This document shows, one piece after another, positions 29,284-38,355 of a stretch of 64,000 bases of DNA. The stretch lies in the NCBI RefSeq assembly GCF_032823475.1, contig NZ_CP127915.1, forward strand, positions 2,480,001-2,544,000. Direction: 5' to 3'. The first letter of the stretch is position 1; the number at the start of each line of letters is the position of its first letter. Source of the DNA: Acinetobacter sp. SAAs474 (GTDB taxonomy: Bacteria; Pseudomonadota; Gammaproteobacteria; Pseudomonadales; Moraxellaceae). The position numbers were made by a program, and so were the translations under genes. The notes beneath the pieces were generated by a model. It had not been told where the DNA came from. It did not search any database and saw only the letters and a list, made by a program, of their open reading frames with translations.

Positions 29284-30801
29284 ATGAGCAAGGTTACTCA
29301 AAAAAATTCAGCCATTAAAATGCCATCCAAAAACACGATGCCAAAATCACCAAAAATGACATCTGTCACTTCTCAGCATCATGATACAGCAAAGAGTATG
29401 GCAACAGAAAATTCTCCTACAGAAAACATCATCAGCCATCCACCACAGCACAATGTGTCTACAACGCCTTTAACCGAACAAACATCAGCCAAAATCAATA
29501 TTGAGCAGCAGGATCATGATATGACTCAAAATACAATTCGTCGCGTTGCAATTCTTGGTGGTAATCGCATTCCTTTCGCACGTTCAAATGGTGCATACTT
29601 TTCTGCATCAAACTCCGATATGCTCACTGCAGCACTGAATGGTCTGGTTGAACGCTATCATCTACAAGATCAACGTTTAGGAGAAGTTGTCGCTGGTGCA
29701 GTACTCAAACATAGTCGTGATTTCAACATGACACGTGAATGTGTACTCAATACCCAATTGGCACCAGAAACACCTGCATATGATATTCAACAAGCATGTG
29801 CTACTGGACTTCAGGCAGCTTTTGCTGTTGCAAATAAAATTGCCCTTGGACAAATTGAAGTCGGTATTGCAGGTGGTGTTGATACGACCTCTGATGCCCC
29901 TATTGCTTTAGGTGACAGTTTACGTAAAGCACTACTTAAATTAAACATTGCAAAAAGCGCGAAAGAACGCTTAAAAGCGTTATCTAAAATCAATTTCAAG
30001 AAACTCATGGAAGCACCTAGAAATGGAGAACCACGGACAGGGTTATCTATGGGGGATCATCAAGCAATTACTGCGCTTGAATGGGGAATTTCTCGTGAAG
30101 CACAGGATCAGTTTGCCGCTTTATCTCATCAAAAAATGGCGGCTGCCTATGAGCGTGGCTTTTTTGAAACATTGGTGACTCCTTTTTTAGGTTTAGAACG
30201 AGATAATAACTTACGTCCAGATTCATCTGTAGAAAAATTATCAACACTAAAACCTGTCTTTGGTCAAGGGGATTCACGAACCATGACTGCAGGTAATTCA
30301 ACTCCTTTAACTGATGGTGCTTCTTGTGTTCTTTTAGCGTCTGAAGAATGGGCTAAAGCCAATGGTCATGAAGTCTTGGCTTACTTAACATTTACAGAAA
30401 CAGCAGCTGTTGATTTTGTCGTTAAAAAAGAAGGATTATTAATGGCGCCTGCTTATGCTGTTCCACGGATGTTAGAACGTGCTGGCCTTAAATTACAAGA
30501 TTTTGACTATTATGAAATTCATGAAGCATTTGCATCGCAAGTTCTCGCTACATTAAAAGCATGGGAAGATCCACAATTTTGTAAAGAACGCCTTGGTCTT
30601 GATGCACCTCTAGGGACAATTGATCTTGACAAATTAAATGTGACAGGTTCGTCATTAGCTGCAGGTCATCCATTTGCAGCAACAGGCGGACGAATTTTAG
30701 CGACTGCTGCAACACTACTTCATCAAAAAGGTCATGGCCGTGCTTTAATCTCCATTTGTGCAGCAGGTGGACAAGGTGTCACTGCAATTATTGAAAAATA
30801 A
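29284..30801 (+). CDS. Acetyl-CoA C-acyltransferase (FadA2/FadI-like thiolase) with N-terminal extension
   Basis: Thiolase of beta-oxidation or acetoacetyl-CoA formation. The nucleophile is Cys172 in QQACATGLQAAF. The histidine is in HEAFASQVLA, and the second cysteine is in CAAGGQGV at the C-terminus; GHPFAATGGR also fits. Residues 1-79 are low-complexity Ser/Thr/Gln/His-rich and unlike any thiolase. The core starts MTQNTIRRVAILGGNRIPF at an ATG at 29521 with an AGGA eight bases before it, so the true start may be 29521 (426 residues). It is divergent from the fabG/maoC pair. Confidence 0.87.
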   Translation: MSKVTQKNSAIKMPSKNTMPKSPKMTSVTSQHHDTAKSMATENSPTENIISHPPQHNVSTTPLTEQTSAKINIEQQDHDMTQNTIRRVAILGGNRIPFARSNGAYFSASNSDMLTAALNGLVERYHLQDQRLGEVVAGAVLKHSRDFNMTRECVLNTQLAPETPAYDIQQACATGLQAAFAVANKIALGQIEVGIAGGVDTTSDAPIALGDSLRKALLKLNIAKSAKERLKALSKINFKKLMEAPRNGEPRTGLSMGDHQAITALEWGISREAQDQFAALSHQKMAAAYERGFFETLVTPFLGLERDNNLRPDSSVEKLSTLKPVFGQGDSRTMTAGNSTPLTDGASCVLLASEEWAKANGHEVLAYLTFTETAAVDFVVKKEGLLMAPAYAVPRMLERAGLKLQDFDYYEIHEAFASQVLATLKAWEDPQFCKERLGLDAPLGTIDLDKLNVTGSSLAAGHPFAATGGRILATAATLLHQKGHGRALISICAAGGQGVTAIIEK

Positions 30802-30840
30802 AGCATCAATTGCGTTGATCACTTTTCATCATCTATGATG

Positions 30841-30876
30841 ACCACAAAAAATCAGTTTAATATGATTTTTTGTGGT
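30841..30876. terminator. Bidirectional terminator, thiolase / lpxB
   Basis: ACCACAAAAAATCA (30841-30854) and TGATTTTTTGTGGT (30863-30876) form a perfect 14-bp stem with A- and T-runs on either side of the loop, between convergent genes. Confidence 0.75.
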
Positions 30877-30910
30877 GCTACTTTAGATCACATCATGCTA
30901 TCTCAGGAAT

Positions 30911-32122
30911 TTAATTAGAACTGCTTGTTGTTGGCAATAAATTTAGGATAGCTTGTACAGGATCTTCACTATTGTCGGCCAGCAGTCGTTTATGCATAGT
31001 AATATGCTGCATCACTTGAATTTGACGAGTTTCAATATCCATCAATGCCTCAATCTCTTTAGCAAGTCGTTCTGGTGTTGCCTGATGTTGAATTAACTCT
31101 TTAATCACTTTTTTACCCGCAATAATATTGGGTAAAGAATAATAAGGAATTTTGATCAACAACTTGACAATCCAATAGGTGAAAGTATTTAACTGATAAA
31201 AACTAACCATTGGCCGATGGACTAACATCGCCTCCAAAGTCGCAGTTCCTGATGCCAATGCAACAATATCGGCAGCATTCATGACTTGACGCCCAATCTT
31301 AGAATCCTGAGCAGTATTTTCCAATATCTGTACCTTGGCTTTTAAATCAGGTGGATATGCACTTAAAATATGCTCAATCTGTTGTTTGCGTGCATCATTA
31401 ATCGCTGGAATAAGAAAAAAATATTCCGGATAGCGCTGATGAATAATTTGAGCTGCATTCAGTACCAATGGCCCAAGTTTTTCAATTTCACCTCGACGAC
31501 TTCCAGGTAGTAAAGCAATATGCTTCGCCACTGGATCTAAACCAAGATCAAGTTTTGCTTGCGCCAAGTCATTCTCTAAAGGTAACTGGCTTGCTAATGG
31601 ATGACCAACAAAAACAGCAGGTACCTGCCACTTTTGATAAAATGCCTGCTCAAATGGAAATAAACACAAGACTAAATCAATATTTGCTTTTATCCCATGT
31701 ACACGCCCTTGACGCCATGCCCATACAGAGGGACTTACATATTGAACTGTTTTAATTGCTAAGTGCTGTTGCTTAATTTTTTTCGACAATCGTAAATTAA
31801 AATCAGGCGCATCAATCCCAATAAAAACATCAACAGGATGTTTTGACCAACGCTCAAATAAACCATCACGTACAGCAAATAATTTTTTGAGATCTTTAAC
31901 AACTTCAACAATACCCATCACGGACAATACATCCATAGGATAGTAACTTGTAAAACCCTCTGCAATCATTTGAGGCCCACCGATACCTTCAAATTCGGCA
32001 TCAATACCTTGCTCACGAAAACGACGAATTAATTGAGCTCCAAGTGTATCACCTGAAACTTCACCAACTACCATGCCTATTTTTAGCGTTCGATTCTGCA
32101 AGTTTAAATCCTCAAAAAGCAT
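30911..32122 (-). CDS. lpxB: Lipid-A-disaccharide synthase
   Basis: Peripheral inner-membrane glycosyltransferase (GT19) that joins lipid X to UDP-2,3-diacylglucosamine in lipid A synthesis. Family motifs are MVVGEVSGDTLGA near the N-terminus, FEGIGGPQM, YVSPSVWAWRQGR, LLPGSRRGEIEKL and ASGTATLEAML. I take the ATG at 32122 (MLFEDLNLQN, 403 residues). The in-frame extension to 32185 has no ribosome site and is not family-like. The gene stands alone here, convergent with the thiolase and away from other lpx genes. Confidence 0.94.
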   Translation of the reverse strand: MLFEDLNLQNRTLKIGMVVGEVSGDTLGAQLIRRFREQGIDAEFEGIGGPQMIAEGFTSYYPMDVLSVMGIVEVVKDLKKLFAVRDGLFERWSKHPVDVFIGIDAPDFNLRLSKKIKQQHLAIKTVQYVSPSVWAWRQGRVHGIKANIDLVLCLFPFEQAFYQKWQVPAVFVGHPLASQLPLENDLAQAKLDLGLDPVAKHIALLPGSRRGEIEKLGPLVLNAAQIIHQRYPEYFFLIPAINDARKQQIEHILSAYPPDLKAKVQILENTAQDSKIGRQVMNAADIVALASGTATLEAMLVHRPMVSFYQLNTFTYWIVKLLIKIPYYSLPNIIAGKKVIKELIQHQATPERLAKEIEALMDIETRQIQVMQHITMHKRLLADNSEDPVQAILNLLPTTSSSN

Positions 32123-32300
32123 TATGAAAATTTTAACATAATAGCGTTTATTGACAGCAAACATCTGCATGATCTTACTGTGCAATGCCTTTAATTAATG
32201 TCTTTAGCACTTTTTAGAATAAGTAAATCATTAATCAAGACAACTCCTTATATCTAAAAGTCATAACATATATTGTTTTTTTTATATTTGATCTCTATCC

Positions 32301-33188
32301 ATGTTTGGTCCAATTGAATTTATATTAGCTGGCATTGTGGTTGGTTTTTGTGTTGGTGTAACCGGTGTTGGCGGCGGTTCATTAATGACTCCGATTTTAA
32401 TTACATTGTTTAGAATTGAACCCCATATCGCAATTGGTACAGATTTACTCTATGCCGCAATTTCCAAATTCTGCGGTTCATTGGTTCATGCAAAAAAAAT
32501 GAATATCGTTTGGCCAATTGTGATATGGCTTGCTGTTGGTAGTATTCCAGCCTCATTTGCAACGCATTGGGTACTTGAAAACTATTTAAGCCAATCTAAC
32601 AGCTATAAAATGGTTTTAACCATAGTACTTGGCTTTATGCTGACCTTAACCGGTATTTCGATTATCTTTCGAGGATCGATTGAACGTTTCTTTGATAAAT
32701 TTCGTAAAAATCAAATCCATGAACTGGAGATTGATCGAGATGTTATTGCACAACAGGCCAAAAACAAACGTCCTTATATTATTTTTATGGGAGTTGTATT
32801 AGGCGTATTTGTGACCTTGTCTTCAGTTGGTGCAGGTGCTTTTGGTATTATGGCACTCATTCTCATGTTTCCTAATTTACCGATGATCCGTATTATCGGC
32901 TCAGATGTCGTGCATGCCGTATTACTGACTTTAGTCGCAGGTTTAGGTCATATGAGCTCAGGAAATGTCGACTTTCATTTATTAGGCTGGCTCCTGTGTG
33001 GATCAATTCCGGCTATCATTATCGGAACATTAATCAGCTCACGTTTACCTGAACGCCATATTCGTAAAGTTTTAGGTATCACACTGTTTGCACTTGGCGT
33101 TAATTTTATGATTCATCCGGTTAAAACCAAACCGAGCAATCCAACGCAACAAACTGTTCAAATCGTATCTACAGCTCAACATAATTAA
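32301..33188 (+). CDS. TauE/SafE-family sulfite/organosulfur exporter
   Basis: Inner-membrane protein of 295 residues with about eight hydrophobic segments in two repeats. The repeat motifs are GVTGVGGGSLMTPILI (near residue 19) and TLSSVGAGAFGIMALI (near 175), the internal duplication typical of TauE/SafE. A charged cytoplasmic loop near 120-145 separates them. The substrate is probably sulfite or a sulfonate-type anion by family; not provable here. An 18-bp hairpin follows its stop. Confidence 0.85.
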   Translation: MFGPIEFILAGIVVGFCVGVTGVGGGSLMTPILITLFRIEPHIAIGTDLLYAAISKFCGSLVHAKKMNIVWPIVIWLAVGSIPASFATHWVLENYLSQSNSYKMVLTIVLGFMLTLTGISIIFRGSIERFFDKFRKNQIHELEIDRDVIAQQAKNKRPYIIFMGVVLGVFVTLSSVGAGAFGIMALILMFPNLPMIRIIGSDVVHAVLLTLVAGLGHMSSGNVDFHLLGWLLCGSIPAIIIGTLISSRLPERHIRKVLGITLFALGVNFMIHPVKTKPSNPTQQTVQIVSTAQHN

Positions 33189-33223
33189 AACTTATTCATC
33201 TTAAGCTAAAAATTATTTATTAA

Positions 33224-33270
33224 ATCAAATATATGCTGATTCCTTTAAAGAAAATCAGTATATATTTGAT
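33224..33270. terminator. Hairpin after the TauE/SafE gene
   Basis: ATCAAATATATGCTGATT (33224-33241) and AATCAGTATATATTTGAT (33253-33270) pair over 18 bases with one mismatch. It is AT-rich with no T-run; probably a 3'-end stem. The rest of 33271-33630 shows nothing identifiable. Confidence 0.5.
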
Positions 33271-33639
33271 GATCAGCGTAAATCATCTGTTGATATTTTA
33301 AAGATCAATTGAATTTGTTTTATCTACGAACCAAACAGCATGCATAAATTGATTAATTCAGTATAATCATTGGATTGTTTTTTTGCGCAAAGTGATGGAT
33401 CAAACTTTTCTTTAAGCCATAAGAACAATGATATTCATAAGAATATATAACTTTGATTTATAAATAAAAAATACTAAAAAAAGCAATCAACTGTAACTAA
33501 AATATATGCAAATAAAAATAACAAAATGGCGTCTTTCATGTGTATCGCAGTAAACAATATCATCACTGATCACGACTCATCACTTTTTCTTTCATGATCT
33601 ATTGATCTTTTTTATAACAATTCAACAATATATTCATGT

Positions 33640-33726
33640 TATAGTCGAAGCATGAAACAACCTTTGTATAATCAAACCAGTGACGGCAATGAATACTTTA
33701 CAGTCCAATTCTATTACCCAAAATGA
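33640..33726 (+). promoter_or_regulatory. Putative aroG promoter and Tyr/Phe-rich leader frame
   Basis: A TATAGT -10-like box lies at 33640-33645. From 33652, a 24-codon frame, MKQPLYNQTSDGNEY followed by FTVQFYYPK, contains four Tyr and two Phe and overlaps the aroG start in another frame, ending at 33726. It resembles an aromatic-amino-acid leader peptide, but the overlap with aroG is unusual and chance is not excluded. Confidence 0.3.
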
Positions 33727-34780
33727 TATCGATGATGTTAACGTACAGAGCATCCAACCCCTTGTAACACCAGCACAATTAAAAACTGAATTGCCTTTAA
33801 CTGAAACAGCTTATCAAACTGTACTCAAAGGTCGTGAAACTGTGCGTAATATCTTAGATGGTCAAGATAAACGCCTTTTTGTTGTTATTGGGCCATGTTC
33901 AATTCATGATGTTAATGCGGCACATGAATATGCAGATCGTCTAAAAGTGTTAAGTGACAAAATTAGCGATACAATCTATGTGGTTATGCGTGTCTATTTT
34001 GAAAAACCTCGCACAACAGTAGGCTGGAAAGGCCTCATTAATGATCCAGATATGAATGACTCTTTTAATATTGAAAAAGGTCTACGTATAGGTCGTAAAC
34101 TGTTACTCGAATTAAATGAAAAAGGTCTGCCTTGTGCCACAGAAGCCTTAGATCCAAACTCACCACAATATTATCAGGATTTAATTTCGTGGTCTGCGAT
34201 TGGTGCACGAACAACCGAAAGTCAAACACATCGTGAAATGTCTTCTGGTTTATCATCTCCTGTAGGTTTTAAAAATGGTACAGATGGTGGTTTGACTGTG
34301 GCAACAAATGCGATGCAATCCGTCAAACATGGTCACAGCTTTTTAGGGCTAAATGAAAATGGTCAAGTTTCAGTCATCCGTACCAACGGCAATCCATATG
34401 CCCATGTAGTACTGCGTGGCGGTAATGGTAAGCCAAATTACGATGCAGGCTCAGTTGCCAATGCTGAGGCAGCACTTTCTAAAGCCAAAGTCAGTCATAA
34501 AATCATGATTGATACCAGTCATGCTAACTCCAATAAAGATCCTTATCTACAGCCACTGGTCCTTAAAAACATTACCGAACAAATTATAGACGGCAACAAA
34601 TCTATTGTCGGTATTATGGTCGAAAGTCACCTCAAAGGTGGACGTCAAGATATTCCAGAAAATCTATGTGACTTAGAGTACGGAAAATCAGTAACAGATG
34701 GTTGTATCGACTGGGAAACAACAGAAAAAGCACTCTTAGAGATGCATGAAGCATTAAAATCAGTGCTACCTCAACGTTAA
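33689..34780 (+). CDS. 3-deoxy-7-phosphoheptulonate (DAHP) synthase, class I (AroF/G/H type)
   Basis: Condenses PEP and erythrose-4-phosphate, the committed shikimate step. Family blocks are VVIGPCSIHD, MRVYFEKPRTTVGWKGLIND, AIGARTTESQTHR, GFKNGTDG, DTSHANSNKD and GIMVESHL, all with the expected Arg/Lys/His/Cys metal and substrate residues. About 363 residues. The ATG at 33689 gives MNTLQSNS; a GTG at 33680 is also possible. Which aromatic amino acid inhibits it cannot be read, though a Tyr/Phe-rich leader frame overlaps the start. A strong hairpin ends the gene at 34799. Confidence 0.92.
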   Translation: MNTLQSNSITQNDIDDVNVQSIQPLVTPAQLKTELPLTETAYQTVLKGRETVRNILDGQDKRLFVVIGPCSIHDVNAAHEYADRLKVLSDKISDTIYVVMRVYFEKPRTTVGWKGLINDPDMNDSFNIEKGLRIGRKLLLELNEKGLPCATEALDPNSPQYYQDLISWSAIGARTTESQTHREMSSGLSSPVGFKNGTDGGLTVATNAMQSVKHGHSFLGLNENGQVSVIRTNGNPYAHVVLRGGNGKPNYDAGSVANAEAALSKAKVSHKIMIDTSHANSNKDPYLQPLVLKNITEQIIDGNKSIVGIMVESHLKGGRQDIPENLCDLEYGKSVTDGCIDWETTEKALLEMHEALKSVLPQR

Positions 34781-34798
34781 AATTCTAATTTGATCATC

Positions 34799-34826
34799 AA
34801 CGCCATCGTCAAGATGGCGTTTGTGT
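34799..34826 (+). terminator. Terminator after the DAHP synthase gene
   Basis: AACGCCATC, loop GTCAA, GATGGCGTT: a perfect 9-bp GC-containing stem followed by TTGTGTT, 19 bases past the stop. It lies inside an upstream in-frame extension of the next gene, arguing that the next gene starts at 34868. Confidence 0.75.
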
Positions 34827-34867
34827 TCTATAGTAGTCATCAATACATTCACCGCTTGATCATCTCT

Positions 34868-35401
34868 ATGAATGACATTGAAAAAAATCTAAGCCAAATT
34901 TTAAATTTCCAATTTATTCATGCACATTTATTCACCTCTGGTCAACCGACTCAAGTAGAGCTCCAATCTATTAAAGCCTATGGCGTCAGTACCATCATCA
35001 ATCTTGGCCTCACTGAAGAAAACACAACCAATCGCCAAGAAGAGCATGATTGTTTAGCGCTAGGATTACACTATATTCATATGCCAATTTCATGGGAAAT
35101 GCCATCTGATGATCAATGTATCTTGGTTTTAGATCTTATTCATCATCTGGTACAAGATCAAATTTTATGGATTCACTGTCAGAATAATTATCGTGTTAGC
35201 AGCCTAATGTATTTATATTTACACTATTATCTTAATATTGAGATGCCAACAGCACAACAGCAAATGCATCAAGTTTGGCAACCTAACCAAACTTGGACTG
35301 GCTTAATTCATGCTGTTGCCTTACAACTTCAAGGTCGTAAGGCAACAAAAGAGCTACAAGACACCTTAATGCATACATCGCTTACTTCGCATAGCGAATA
35401 A
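34868..35401 (+). CDS. DUF442/dual-specificity-phosphatase-like protein
   Basis: A 177-residue cytoplasmic protein with the pattern [20 protein letters not shown], then [10 protein letters not shown], as in the DUF442/beta-lactamase-hydrolase-like phosphatase group. The phosphatase loop is HCQNNYRVS (HCX5R-like, Cys then Arg). The start is the ATG at 34868 (MNDIEKN); the longer TTG start at 34790 would read through the terminator hairpin. Its 3' end overlaps the convergent ispF by 20 bases. Substrate unknown. Confidence 0.7.
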   Translation: MNDIEKNLSQILNFQFIHAHLFTSGQPTQVELQSIKAYGVSTIINLGLTEENTTNRQEEHDCLALGLHYIHMPISWEMPSDDQCILVLDLIHHLVQDQILWIHCQNNYRVSSLMYLYLHYYLNIEMPTAQQQMHQVWQPNQTWTGLIHAVALQLQGRKATKELQDTLMHTSLTSHSE

Positions 35402-35870
35402 GTACTGTTGCCGTTGCTAGAATACCTTCTTGACGTCCAGTAAATCCCAGTTTTTCAGTTGTTGTGGCTTTAATACTCACTTGATTGAGATCAACATTCA
35501 TGATGTTGGCAATATTTTGACGCATCTCTAAATGATATGCTGCTAACTTAGGACGCTCACATGCAACGGTAATATCTGCATTATTGAGCAGATAACCACG
35601 GTCTAAAATAAGTTGATAAACATGTTGTAGCAATTGCGTGCTGTCTATGCCTTTAAATTTTGCATCTGTATCAGGAAAATGCTGACCAATATCACCTAAA
35701 GCCAATGCTCCTAATAAAGCATCACATAATGCATGTAATACAACATCACCATCTGAATGTGCTTTTAAACCATGTGAATGCGGAATACGAATACCCGCTA
35801 GAGTTACAAAACTTCCCTCTTCAAACGCATGAACATCTATTCCCTGTCCAATACGGATCTGTTGATTCAT
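35382..35870 (-). CDS. ispF: 2-C-methyl-D-erythritol 2,4-cyclodiphosphate synthase
   Basis: MEP-pathway isoprenoid enzyme, trimeric and metal-dependent. The metal-binding DVH is at residues 12-14 (GQGIDVHAF). The second metal His is in [12 protein letters not shown], and the family loops [14 protein letters not shown] and [13 protein letters not shown] are present. The start [10 protein letters not shown] at 35870 gives 162 residues, the normal length; an in-frame ATG ten codons earlier is not needed. ispD is not adjacent. Confidence 0.95.
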   Translation of the reverse strand: MNQQIRIGQGIDVHAFEEGSFVTLAGIRIPHSHGLKAHSDGDVVLHALCDALLGALALGDIGQHFPDTDAKFKGIDSTQLLQHVYQLILDRGYLLNNADITVACERPKLAAYHLEMRQNIANIMNVDLNQVSIKATTTEKLGFTGRQEGILATATVLIRYAK

Positions 35871-35968
35871 TAGTAAACTCCTTAAGAAAATAATCACTGA
35901 AATCTTGTATTCATGCTTTCTATTTCGCTATAGTTAAGCATTCAAATTAAGTGAAAGTATAAGCGATC

Positions 35969-36619
35969 ATGCTGCTGGAAAGAAAAATTAATCTGAGCAA
36001 ATTATTATGCTGTGTCATTGGTTTAGGATTTTTTTGCAGCGCTTTAACATATGCGCAGGAAATTGATTGTCATCAGAAAAAAAATGCGACATTAAAAACG
36101 CTTTGTAGCTCATCATTCAAACAGCAAAGACAACAACTCGAAACGCAAAGTTTAACCGCATATTTAGTGACAGATGCACCCTTACGTCTACTACAAGATA
36201 CACATCAATTATGGTTTAGACATATACAGCAATGCAAAAGTCTAAGCTGCTATCAACAACAAGTGAATGATCGCATTGATCAACTCAATCTTTTTACCTC
36301 ACTCAATCAAAGTCTAACGCAACATTATTTAAAATATGAACAAGGTCAAATCTCCAAAGATCCTATTCATATTCAAATTCATCAATTAACAAAAGATAAT
36401 ATTAAAATTGAAGGTATCACCTATTTAAATCCAAATAATAAAATTGATAAACAAACTCGTTCCCTACTGGCTTATAGCACTATAGAAAATAAAAATCAGA
36501 TCATCGACAATGAGAAAGGTTGTCAATATCGTTTTAATTACCACAAAGCTTATCTGGCAATTCACAGCAAACAAAAAGGTTGTGAAGCCTTTATTGGTCT
36601 ATACCGGCTCTATGATTAG
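35969..36619 (+). CDS. Exported protein with LprI-like cysteine pattern
   Basis: A 216-residue protein with a signal peptide (hydrophobic about residues 10-28, ending TYAQ). The mature N-terminal part has EIDCHQKK and LCSSSFKQQR, then LWFRHIQQCKSLSCYQQQVNDRI, the Cys/Trp/Arg spacing seen in LprI/DUF1311-type lysozyme-inhibitor-like domains. Two more cysteines are in the C-terminal part. Function is uncertain. The gene stands alone between ispF (divergent) and a long gap. Confidence 0.65.
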   Translation: MLLERKINLSKLLCCVIGLGFFCSALTYAQEIDCHQKKNATLKTLCSSSFKQQRQQLETQSLTAYLVTDAPLRLLQDTHQLWFRHIQQCKSLSCYQQQVNDRIDQLNLFTSLNQSLTQHYLKYEQGQISKDPIHIQIHQLTKDNIKIEGITYLNPNNKIDKQTRSLLAYSTIENKNQIIDNEKGCQYRFNYHKAYLAIHSKQKGCEAFIGLYRLYD

Positions 36620-37445
36620 CAAGATGATCAAGAAATCAGCATCGTGTAACTTTTGCCAATACTATGTCGTCTAAAGTGACGACTAGTGATAAAAAAAATA
36701 CCTATTTATTTGGTCATAAATGAACAATACGGCCAATTTAAATGACAAAGATATACATATCCTCTTGTATCCATAGACAAGATCATTGACAGCCTTCATA
36801 AACACCATCCAAGTATATAACTCAAAAAACGATCAACCTTGATCAAGTCTGTTAGATCAAAACCAATTTTAAATTCCGATAACTCCCATTTCCTGTATAA
36901 TTTTAGTCACATATCCTCAAGTAAAGCTCAATCAAATCGAGCAACAACAGGATATATGATAATTAAAAATATATAATTCAATAAGTTAAAAACAAGAAAA
37001 AATCAATTAAAATAAATATTGTTTTTATGATATAAAAAGATATCTATACAGCCAAGTGATCTTAATTTTTAAGAGATGTATTTTTTATCTGCAAATAAAA
37101 ATTCTAAAATAGGATGATACTGCATTCATCAGATGCTATTTGGTTGATGATCTGGATATATTTTAAACTGACGTATTTATAATCGTTAAAGTCAAATCAA
37201 GATTCAAGTATAGTTTTCGCCAATAGTTTTAAGCCAATCATACACAAGAATAAACTGAGAATTTGTAATTTTTTAACATTGCTACTTATTAACAAAATTA
37301 TCATTATATAGCCGTATTTTGGCAACAGTACTCCACGGCATTTTAACCAATTTATAAAAAAAATGTGGATTTTTCTGCCATAATAAGCAAACTTTGCATA
37401 GAACGTGCAAAATTAATTTGCAATTTAATCATTGGAGCAAGCTGA
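36620..37445. other. 826-base gap before aroQ
   Basis: No supported gene. An extended -10-like TGTATAAT lies at 36894-36901, about 540 bases before aroQ, with no good frame after it. It could start a small RNA or a long leader for aroQ-accB-accC. No intrinsic terminator was found in the gap. Confidence 0.5.
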
Positions 37446-37901
37446 ATGAGTGCAGCCATTTTGGTGATTCATGGACCAAATCTAAATTTATTAGGCAAAC
37501 GTGAACCTGAAGTATATGGATCACTGACACTGGACAATATTAATCAGCAGCTCATAACGCAAGCAACAAATTCAGCAATCACTTTAGAAACTTTTCAAAG
37601 TAATTGGGAAGGCGCAATTGTAGACCGTATTCATCAAGCTGGGCAGGATGGTGTGAAATATATCATCATTAACCCTGCTGCATTGACACATACTTCAGTT
37701 GCCGTTCGTGATGCACTCTTGGGTGTCGCAATTCCTTTCATTGAAGTCCACTTGTCGAATGTGCACGCACGTGAGGCATTTAGACACCATTCTTATCTTT
37801 CAGATAAAGCGATTGGTGTAATCTGTGGTTTAGGTGCGAAAGGATATGCCACCGCCCTAGATTATGCTATTGAAAAAATTCAATCTTCTACACAATCTTA
37901 A
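37446..37901 (+). CDS. aroQ: Type II 3-dehydroquinate dehydratase
   Basis: Third shikimate-pathway step: dehydroquinate to dehydroshikimate. It forms a dodecamer of small (151-residue) subunits. The type II signature is at the N-terminus, [17 protein letters not shown], where the catalytic Arg and the Tyr of the lid lie. [16 protein letters not shown] and [17 protein letters not shown] follow. It is first of an aroQ-accB-accC operon (gaps 16 and 18 bases), an arrangement known in gammaproteobacteria. A GGAG lies seven bases before the ATG. Confidence 0.96.
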   Translation: MSAAILVIHGPNLNLLGKREPEVYGSLTLDNINQQLITQATNSAITLETFQSNWEGAIVDRIHQAGQDGVKYIIINPAALTHTSVAVRDALLGVAIPFIEVHLSNVHAREAFRHHSYLSDKAIGVICGLGAKGYATALDYAIEKIQSSTQS

Positions 37902-37917
37902 TTAGGAATACTGTCTC

Positions 37918-38337
37918 ATGGATATTCGTAAAATCAAGAAACTCATCGATTTAATGATTGAGTCTGACTTACAAGCGATCGAAGTTAAAGAAGGTGATCA
38001 ATCGATTGCATTAACTCGTCGTAGTCCTGTGGTTGCGGCAGCCGTTCCAGCAATGCCTACTCCTTCTGCACCTGCTGCTCCAGCAGCAAAAACACCACGT
38101 GGTGCGGTTGAAACATCACCAATGGTCGGTGTGTTTTATGCAGCAGCAAGCCCAGGAGAGGCACCATTTATTAAAGTAGGCCAAACTGTTTCTGCAGGCG
38201 AGACTTTGGGGATTATTGAAGCAATGAAAATCATGAACCCAATTGAAGCAACACAAAGTGGCGTAATTGAAGAAATTTTAGTTAAAAATGGCGAAGTTAT
38301 TCAATTTGGTCAACCATTATTTCGTTACCGCGCCTAA
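37918..38337 (+). CDS. accB: Biotin carboxyl carrier protein of acetyl-CoA carboxylase
   Basis: Carries biotin between AccC and the AccA/AccD carboxyltransferase for malonyl-CoA synthesis. The biotin lysine is Lys104 in EAMKIMNP. A flexible Ala/Pro-rich linker (about 38-62) separates the short N-terminal helix from the biotinyl domain, which starts near VETSPMVGVFYAA with the thumb region SPGEAPFIK. At 139 residues it is slightly shorter than E. coli AccB. Confidence 0.96.
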   Translation: MDIRKIKKLIDLMIESDLQAIEVKEGDQSIALTRRSPVVAAAVPAMPTPSAPAAPAAKTPRGAVETSPMVGVFYAAASPGEAPFIKVGQTVSAGETLGIIEAMKIMNPIEATQSGVIEEILVKNGEVIQFGQPLFRYRA

Positions 38338-38355
38338 TCACCACGGGGATTCACA

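Noticed and set aside
34790..34867. N-terminal extension of the DUF442-like phosphatase
   Set aside because: It would translate through the intrinsic terminator of the preceding gene.
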